Source of the DNA: Bacteroidales bacterium
GTDB lineage: Bacteria; Bacteroidota; Bacteroidia; Bacteroidales; Bacteroidaceae
Length of the DNA stretch: 39,554 bases
Assembly (NCBI GenBank): GCA_004557035.1
Contig: SFFB01000021.1
Location: 1-39,554 of the forward strand
Reading direction: 5' to 3'
Part shown: positions 35,078 through 39,554 of the stretch, piece after piece
Layout of the letters: the number at the start of each line of letters is the position of its first letter
Numbering within the stretch: the first letter of the stretch is position 1
Translations under genes and position numbers: made by a program
The notes under the pieces: model-generated
The model's input: the letters and a program-made list of their open reading frames with translations, nothing else
Told to the model about the DNA's origin: nothing
Database searches by the model: none

Positions 35078-35109
35078 CTCAGGCCGCCACTCTCTTGTGA
35101 CGGCCTGAG
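35078..35109 (-). terminator. Hairpin, probable minus-strand terminator
   Basis: A perfect 9-bp stem CTCAGGCCG (35078-35086) / CGGCCTGAG (35101-35109). On the minus strand it is followed by TTGTTTTG; on the plus strand there is no T run. It lies downstream of the minus-strand promoter at 35435-35466. Confidence 0.55.
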
Positions 35110-35133
35110 ACAAAGTTATGAAGAAGATTTTTT

Positions 35134-35305
35134 GCGGAAAGAGAGGATTGTGAACTCTCCTCCTAATACGTTGTTTATCAGTCTTGTTAATCTCTACTTT
35201 ACTGTCAGTGTAACACTTTTGTCACCAAAAGTCTTTTTTGAGACTTATAACTGACTGATATTCAACTATCTTTTTTTTAGCGGAGGGAGAGGATTGTGAA
35301 CCTCT
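35134..35305 (-). repeat. Two direct repeats resembling a tRNA 3' end (candidate att sites)
   Basis: Copy 1 (35134-35160) and copy 2 (35280-35305) share GCGGA..GAGAGGATTGTGAAC and lie 146 bases apart. On the minus strand they read GAG(A)GTTCACAATCCTCTC..CCGC, similar to the T-arm and acceptor end of a tRNA-Ser, but with one extra base in the T-loop. Each is followed within 55-80 bases by TGTAACACTTTT. Duplicated tRNA 3' ends at the edge of a mobile element are typical of tyrosine-recombinase attachment sites; the fit here is partial. Confidence 0.4.
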
Positions 35306-35588
35306 ATTCAAACCGCCTTTATTCTCAGGTAGTTGGCAATCAGCCAATGTCTTTCTGTAACACAAAATGTAACACTTTTCTGTTAGTCGCGTTGACCACG
35401 ACTTGACCACCGCAGTAGTCTTCTTACGTGGGTGCAAAGTTACACAAAAATGAACATACCGCCAAAAGAAGTTGCTTAAAAAACGCAAACGATGGTGCGA
35501 AATGCGCATTTTTAACGATTCGAGATTGGTTGAACGCATCTTTTTCAAGATTACAACGGGCATTGATTGTGTGTTACATGTGTTACAC
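35209..35588. repeat. TGTAACAC octamer sites
   Basis: TGTAACAC occurs at 35209-35216, 35356-35363 and 35368-35375, and its complement GTGTTACA at 35571-35578 and 35580-35587. Four of the five form close pairs. They could be arm-type integrase sites or binding sites for the element's regulators. Confidence 0.4.
35435..35466 (-). promoter_or_regulatory. Canonical minus-strand promoter
   Basis: On the minus strand TTTG (35463-35466) and TAACTTTG (35435-35442) are separated by 20 bases. Transcription would run leftward from about 35428 through the TGTAACAC pair and both att-like repeats to the hairpin at 35078-35109. No convincing gene lies in that path. Confidence 0.6.
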
Positions 35589-35670
35589 CTGATTTTAGCA
35601 ATGATATTATCAACACAAGTTTGAAATAATCGACAAAATTGCGGATGAACGCAAAAAAATCGAGAGAACA

Positions 35671-35702
35671 TTTTGTCGTACAAAGAAAAATATCTATATT
35701 TG
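35671..35702 (+). promoter_or_regulatory. Promoter of the DUF4143 ATPase gene
   Basis: TTTTG (35671-35675) and TATATTTG (35695-35702) with a 19-base gap, a consensus match. It places the transcription start near 35709 and so excludes the open-frame start at 35673. Confidence 0.7.
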
Positions 35703-35744
35703 CACTCGACAAAAATGCGTATAGGCGCAAAAATATCGAAAGTC

Positions 35745-37046
35745 ATGCTGATAGAAAGGAACTCATATTTACAAAAATTGATTGCACGGCGGGACAATGG
35801 CCGTGTAAAAGTTATCACCGGCATACGCCGTTGCGGCAAGTCCGTCTTGCTTTTCGACATCTACAAGGAGTACCTGAAGAAAACGGGCATCAAAGACAAT
35901 CAGATTATTGAAGTCCATCTGGATGAAAAGGTCAATGCCGAGTATCGCAACCCCATGAACCTGGATGACTATCTGCAAAAAAGAATAGGCAGGAAGAGGT
36001 CACAGCTCTATGTGCTGATAGACGAGATACAGGAAGTCGAGCCGGTACAGAATCCGTGGCTGCCGGACAACAAGGACGCGAAGATTACCTTTGTGGATGT
36101 CCTGATTGGGCTGATGAACAAGAAGAACGTGGATGTCTATGTGACGGGCAGCAATTCAAGGATGCTTTCAAAGGATGTCATGACGCAGTTCAGAGACCGT
36201 GGCGATGAAATACACGTGAATCCCTTGACCTATAAGGAATTCTATAGCTCATATCAAGGTGACAGGAGAGACGCTTGGGGAGCATTCTGCACTTTTGGCG
36301 GACTACCCAAAGTGGTAACAGAGGCCACAGATAAAGACCGAACCGCCTATCTGCAAGACCTGATGACGAGAACCTATCTGCGCGATGTCGTGGAGAGGAA
36401 CAAGATACAGAAAGACGAGTCGCTGCTCAGGGAGATGCTGCTTGTAGTGGCAAGCAGTGTGGGGTCGTTGACTAATCCCAAGAAACTGGAGCAGACCTTC
36501 CAGAGTGTGAAGCAGCAGAAGCTCACCGATGACACCATCAGCCGCTATCTTGACTATTGTGAGGAAGCTTATCTGATAAAGAAGGCCTTCAGGTATGACA
36601 TTAAAGGTAGGAAATACATCGGTACGCCACTGAAGTATTACTTCACCGATGTCGGCCTGAGAAATGCTCTGCTGAATTTTCGTCAAAGCGAAGAGAATCA
36701 CCTGATGGAGAACATCATCTTCAACGAACTGTGCGTTCGCGGCTTCAGTGTCGATGTGGGTATTGTGGAATACAACTATAAAGATGAGGAGGGGAAAAGT
36801 AAGCGCAGGCAGGTGGAGGTGGATTTTGTAGTCAATAAGACCAACCTGCGTTACTACATCCAATCGGCCTTCGCCATTCCCGATGATGAGAAACGCGAGC
36901 AGGAAACAAACTCGCTTAAGCGTATAGGTGACTCATACCAGCGGATTGTCGTTCAGCGTGATTTGCACCTACCTTACTATGATGAGAACGGCATCTATTA
37001 CATTGGCTTGGAGGATTTTCTTCTAAAATTCATTGATGAAATGTAA
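35745..37046 (+). CDS. AAA_14/DUF4143 ATP-binding protein
   Basis: A 433-residue protein with an N-terminal AAA_14 ATPase domain (Walker A ITGIRRCGKSVLL, about 25-37; Walker B YVLIDEIQEVE; sensor-like VYVTGSNSRMLS) and a C-terminal DUF4143 region (YFTDVGLRNALLNFRQ, NIIFNEL, VDFVVNK) related to PD-(D/E)XK folds. These proteins are common in Bacteroidota, often multi-copy and near mobile elements; their role is unknown. ATG 35745 gives the usual N-terminus (MLIERNSYLQKLI); 35715 is an alternative. Base composition is visibly lower in GC than the upstream genes. Confidence 0.88.
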   Translation: MLIERNSYLQKLIARRDNGRVKVITGIRRCGKSVLLFDIYKEYLKKTGIKDNQIIEVHLDEKVNAEYRNPMNLDDYLQKRIGRKRSQLYVLIDEIQEVEPVQNPWLPDNKDAKITFVDVLIGLMNKKNVDVYVTGSNSRMLSKDVMTQFRDRGDEIHVNPLTYKEFYSSYQGDRRDAWGAFCTFGGLPKVVTEATDKDRTAYLQDLMTRTYLRDVVERNKIQKDESLLREMLLVVASSVGSLTNPKKLEQTFQSVKQQKLTDDTISRYLDYCEEAYLIKKAFRYDIKGRKYIGTPLKYYFTDVGLRNALLNFRQSEENHLMENIIFNELCVRGFSVDVGIVEYNYKDEEGKSKRRQVEVDFVVNKTNLRYYIQSAFAIPDDEKREQETNSLKRIGDSYQRIVVQRDLHLPYYDENGIYYIGLEDFLLKFIDEM

Positions 37047-37167
37047 AACTATACTTAATCTCCTGCATAGACATACAATTACAGTTACAGTCCTGCTTCA
37101 TACCATAATCCAATAAAAATGAAACTTATGTAGTAATAACGATATTGACAAGAATAATCAAACAATA

Positions 37168-37212
37168 AGAAGAGACTTCTGTGGCAGTCATGCTATGGAA
37201 GTCTTTTCTTTT
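37168..37212 (+). terminator. Terminator after the DUF4143 gene
   Basis: AGACTTC (37173-37179) pairs with GAAGTCT (37198-37204), extended by AAGA/TCTT, followed by TTTCTTTTTT. The bases between 37047 and 37335 otherwise hold only the promoter box of the next gene. Confidence 0.65.
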
Positions 37213-37319
37213 TTGCATAATCATGCACCTCCCATTCTGATTTTCGGATAAAAGACACGAATGTTGAGAATACCAACAAGTGTCGATTTTATATGCACAA
37301 TCAAACAGTCAAACAAGTG

Positions 37320-37327
37320 TAACTTTG
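37320..37327 (+). promoter_or_regulatory. -7 box of the XRE regulator gene
   Basis: TAACTTTG ends nine bases before the ATG at 37336, so the transcript would have almost no leader. No clear -33 TTTG. Confidence 0.45.
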
Positions 37328-37335
37328 CAAAACAA

Positions 37336-37752
37336 ATGAAAATCGGGATAGGTTATATCATCAAGAAGTATCGTGAAGCCCACAATTACGACCAGGCTTC
37401 ATTAGGAAAACTCGCGGGACTCTCGCGGGGAAAGGTTGTATATATTGAGAATGACAAATCGACTCAGAAAGAGGAACAATTGGAGCAATTGGCAGAAGCA
37501 CTGGGGAGCACTTAGCTCGACATGGTTATAGCAACCGCCCTCCCCAAATGGATGGATGCCGGTAAAGAACCGCACATAGTAGATGAGTATGGCAGGATCA
37601 AACCAAGTGTGTTGCTGGAAATCTTAAAGGAGTCCATCGACACGGAGTCAAGGGAATCCATCCTACTAACAGAATTAAGTGAACTTAGAAAGAACAGCAG
37701 CATGGTTATAAACGTAAATACTGAGAGCAATGGAAGTAATCACAATAGATAG
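37336..37752 (+). pseudogene. XRE-family regulator interrupted by an amber codon
   Basis: From ATG 37336 the frame encodes a 59-residue XRE/Cro HTH domain (IGYIIKKYREAHNYDQASLGKLAGLSRGKVVYIENDKS..LAEALGST) and then meets TAG at 37513. The same frame reopens at once (LDMVIATALPKWMDAGKEPHIVDEYGRIKPSVLL..) and runs to 37752, giving about 76 more residues from the ATG at 37522. Two in-frame parts separated only by TAG-Leu-Asp look like one regulator of about 138 residues with a nonsense mutation. The alternative is a stand-alone HTH protein followed by a separate small gene. The second part overlaps the next gene by 23 bases. Confidence 0.6.
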
Positions 37753-38104
37753 CGAAGTCTATCAGCAGTTCAGCGAACGATTGGATAGGATTGAAAGGTA
37801 TATAGAGCGAGCGGCCAACATGGAGCACAGCATCGGAAAGGCATTGCTGATGACGACACGCGATGTCATGGAAACGCTGCAGGTTTCTCAGTCCACCCTA
37901 TTCCGATGGCGGCGTGACGGAAAGATACAGACCATCATCATGCCTTCTGGAGAACTGCGATTCAAGTTTGAAGAAATCTACACAGCATTGAGATGCTGCC
38001 AGATTCGTGTCCAAGGATGTTCGAAGGAAACAACCATAAAGCGGATGGACGAATTTAAGAATACCACTATCACAAAAAATATCAGAGAACTAACAAAAGA
38101 CTAA
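37730..38104 (+). CDS. Excisionase-type helix-turn-helix protein
   Basis: A 124-residue protein with a coiled N-terminus (FSERLDRIERYIERAANMEH) and an HTH_17/MerR-like DNA-binding domain (LLMTTRDVMETLQVSQSTLFRWRRDGKIQTIIMPSGELRFKFEEI, about 40-85). Tandem genes of this kind lie at the ends of Bacteroidota mobilizable elements and act in excision or replication control. It overlaps the preceding frame by 23 bases and is followed after 5 bases by a second HTH gene. Confidence 0.75.
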   Translation: MEVITIDSEVYQQFSERLDRIERYIERAANMEHSIGKALLMTTRDVMETLQVSQSTLFRWRRDGKIQTIIMPSGELRFKFEEIYTALRCCQIRVQGCSKETTIKRMDEFKNTTITKNIRELTKD

Positions 38105-38109
38105 TTGAA

Positions 38110-38430
38110 ATGGGAGCAAAAGAAAGGACTATCCTTGAATTGCAAAAGAAGGTAGATTATCTCCAGAAAGTAGCAGATAAGGTAAGCCCTCTTGAAGAAA
38201 GGATAGACAATCTGGAGAAACGGGCAATATCATCTAAAGACATTCTTACATTGCAGGAAGCATCTGTATATATAGGTGTGTCACTCAGTCAACTATATAA
38301 GTTGACCAGTACTCAGAGCATCCCACACTACAAACCCAGGGGCAAGATGTGCTACTTTGAGAAGAAGGAACTTGATGCATGGCTATTAAGAAACCACAAC
38401 GGGCCTGACATAATTATTAATAATGAGTAA
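38110..38430 (+). CDS. Excisionase-type helix-turn-helix protein
   Basis: A 106-residue protein with an N-terminal coiled coil (ILELQKKVDYLQKVADKVSPLEERIDNLEKR) and a C-terminal HTH_17 domain (ILTLQEASVYIGVSLSQLYKLTSTQSIPHYKPRGKMCYFEKKELDAWL). This is the common two-part form of element-borne Xis-like proteins. It overlaps the next small frame by eight bases. Confidence 0.82.
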   Translation: MGAKERTILELQKKVDYLQKVADKVSPLEERIDNLEKRAISSKDILTLQEASVYIGVSLSQLYKLTSTQSIPHYKPRGKMCYFEKKELDAWLLRNHNGPDIIINNE

Positions 38431-38626
38431 GAAAGGATATATAGAGATAGACAATCCCAATGAGGCAGAGCTTGAAACCCTCATCAAGTTCTCAACTATT
38501 AGTGTGACAGAATATCAGAAAAATCAAAACAGTAATGGAAGACGATATAATAGAACAGAAATTGGCAGGTCAAAGCCAATGGTCAGAGGCAGAGCTGGCT
38601 GCCCTACTTCAGAATGCCACGATTAA
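38423..38626 (+). CDS. Small hypothetical protein
   Basis: A 67-codon frame starting at an ATG that overlaps the previous stop, as in coupled genes. It is acidic at the N-terminus (YIEIDNPNEAELETLIKF) and basic at the C-terminus. Its last 92 bases overlap the following AAA ATPase gene in another frame, so the real end or existence is uncertain. No family recognised. Confidence 0.4.
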   Translation: MSKKGYIEIDNPNEAELETLIKFSTISVTEYQKNQNSNGRRYNRTEIGRSKPMVRGRAGCPTSECHD

Positions 38627-39554
38627 GGCAACGGATCAATTTGACGTTCCACCTGAAATCCTATGGGTCGGGGACTCTACTATAGCAACCTTTGGCAACT
38701 TCAGCGCATCGACAGGCAAGGCAAAAAGTCGTAAGACATTTAATGTCTCAGCCATTGTCGCAGCCTCATTGGTGAATGGAACCATCTTAAAGTACAGGGC
38801 ATGTCTTCCTGCTAAACAACGGAAGATACTATATTTCGACACTGAGCAAAGCCGGTATCACTGCCATAACGTCCTGACCCGAATACTGAAGCTGGCTAAC
38901 CTCCCGATAGACAAAGACCCACAGAACATGAAGTTTATCGGTCTTCGTGAATACTCGCCTACCCTTCGCCTCCAACTCATTGACTATGCCTTGAAGACAA
39001 GCAAGGGGTATGGTCTCGTTGTCATTGACGGCATCCGAGACCTGATGTATGACATCAACAGTGCAAGGGAAAGTATCGATTTGATAACAAAGATGATGGC
39101 TTGGTCAAGCCGTTACAATCTTCATATTCACTGTGTCCTTCACCTGAACAAAGGCGATGACAATACCAGAGGCCACATTGGAACTGAGTTGAACAATAAA
39201 GCCGAGTCTGTGCTTGTCATCAGTAACAGCAAGACCAACAAGGCGGTTAGCGAGTTGAAGCCAATGCACATGAGGTCAAAGGAGTTTGAGCCATTTGCCA
39301 TCACCATCAACTCCGAAGGACTACCTGTCTTGGTTGAGAAATATGACTGGGAGCAGCCCAAGGCTGGTGCTACCATACAGGATTTGCCTGAATCAAAACA
39401 CCATGAGGCATTAGATATCGCCTTTTCAGATGGTGATATTTCAAGGTATGTCGATCTTATCAATGCACTCATCAACGGGTATGCCAAGATTGGATTCCAA
39501 CGCAGTCGCAGTTGTATGACCGAGGTCTATAAGTTTCTTGTGTCTCAGGGGGCT
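38535..39554 (+). CDS. RepA-like AAA ATPase of a mobile element (3' end outside window)
   Basis: An open frame of at least 340 codons from ATG 38535 to the window end without a stop. It has a Walker A variant (STGKAKSRKTF, about 59-69), a Walker B-like ILYFDTEQSR, a second hydrophobic strand LVVIDGIRDLMYD and the C-terminal core HLNKGDDNTRGHIGTELNNKAESVLVI. These match the RepA/AAA_25 ATPases that follow paired HTH genes in Bacteroidota mobilizable and integrative elements, where they may assist replication or mobilization. Primase and mob genes would be expected next, beyond the window. Confidence 0.8.
   Translation, partial: MEDDIIEQKLAGQSQWSEAELAALLQNATIKATDQFDVPPEILWVGDSTIATFGNFSASTGKAKSRKTFNVSAIVAASLVNGTILKYRACLPAKQRKILYFDTEQSRYHCHNVLTRILKLANLPIDKDPQNMKFIGLREYSPTLRLQLIDYALKTSKGYGLVVIDGIRDLMYDINSARESIDLITKMMAWSSRYNLHIHCVLHLNKGDDNTRGHIGTELNNKAESVLVISNSKTNKAVSELKPMHMRSKEFEPFAITINSEGLPVLVEKYDWEQPKAGATIQDLPESKHHEALDIAFSDGDISRYVDLINALINGYAKIGFQRSRSCMTEVYKFLVSQGA

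Noticed and set aside
35134..35160. An intact tRNA gene
   Set aside because: Only a T-arm/acceptor-like end is present, with an extra base in the T-loop and no D-arm or anticodon arm beside it.
35222..35860. A 212-codon minus-strand frame across the element border
   Set aside because: It crosses repeats, the promoter of the ATPase gene and the minus-strand promoter, and resembles no family.

Overview
The window is chromosomal DNA of a Bacteroidota bacterium, most likely a Prevotellaceae-like Bacteroidales. This rests on promoters with a -7 box TAnnTTTG and a -33 TTTG about 19-21 bases upstream (clear before tig, recQ and the ATPase gene at 35745), the absence of obvious Shine-Dalgarno sites, and gene neighbourhoods typical of the order: tig-clpP-clpX-recQ, DUF1599-BT_3928 family-tpiA-SPOR-folE, and PPi-dependent phosphofructokinase. 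No rRNA or intact tRNA gene was seen.

Layout. 1-749: gene-free repeats. 750-5111: DUF1573 lipid-free exported protein, mannose-1-phosphate guanylyltransferase, mutY, a HAD phosphatase and a broken panB. 5112-5822: remnant of a Dabb-domain gene and a large inverted REP pair. 5823-8481 (minus): GH25 muramidase and PPi-phosphofructokinase. 8632-11456: Mla-type ABC permease and ATPase, DUF486 membrane protein, TtcA-like tRNA thiolase. 11550-17195: trigger factor, ClpP, ClpX, RecQ. 17407-21132: glnS, a hemerythrin/LuxR regulator, and a glutaredoxin-like protein on minus. 21403-25261: DUF1599, a BT_3928-family membrane protein running in frame into tpiA, SPOR protein, folE. 25315-32002: CCA-adding-type nucleotidyltransferase, U32 peptidase, lipoprotein with zinc ribbon, ffh, folD. 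32255-34720: gmd and fcl, which with the guanylyltransferase at 1145 complete mannose-1-P to GDP-L-fucose. 34721-39554: gene-free border with hairpins and direct repeats, then a lower-GC accessory segment (DUF4143 ATPase, XRE regulator broken by an amber codon, two excisionase-type HTH proteins, a RepA-like AAA ATPase cut by the window end) that looks like the end of an integrative/mobilizable element.

The coding backbone is ordinary; the intergenic DNA is not. At least four dispersed repeat families occupy the gaps. (1) A composite element in three copies, each just after a stop codon: TTTTGTnTTTT, fixed 26-base gap from TTTTG to a TAnnTTT(G/A) box, 10-12 bases, an A4/T4 terminator hairpin, then 21-bp repeats that also read as a PY-containing heptapeptide. 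(2) Purine/pyrimidine tracts of degenerate octamers folded around a GTGGCTTGGCCGCT core, sitting just upstream of start codons. (3) REP-like palindromes built on GCCCTGTAAGGGC and CCCAGG/CCTGGG, one flanked by a perfect 12-bp direct repeat. (4) A ~95-105-bp CCAATCAC element in three copies. Other points worth following are the membrane protein-TpiA fusion, the out-of-frame deletion in panB, and a canonical minus-strand promoter at 35435-35466 that appears to drive a non-coding transcript across candidate attachment-site repeats.
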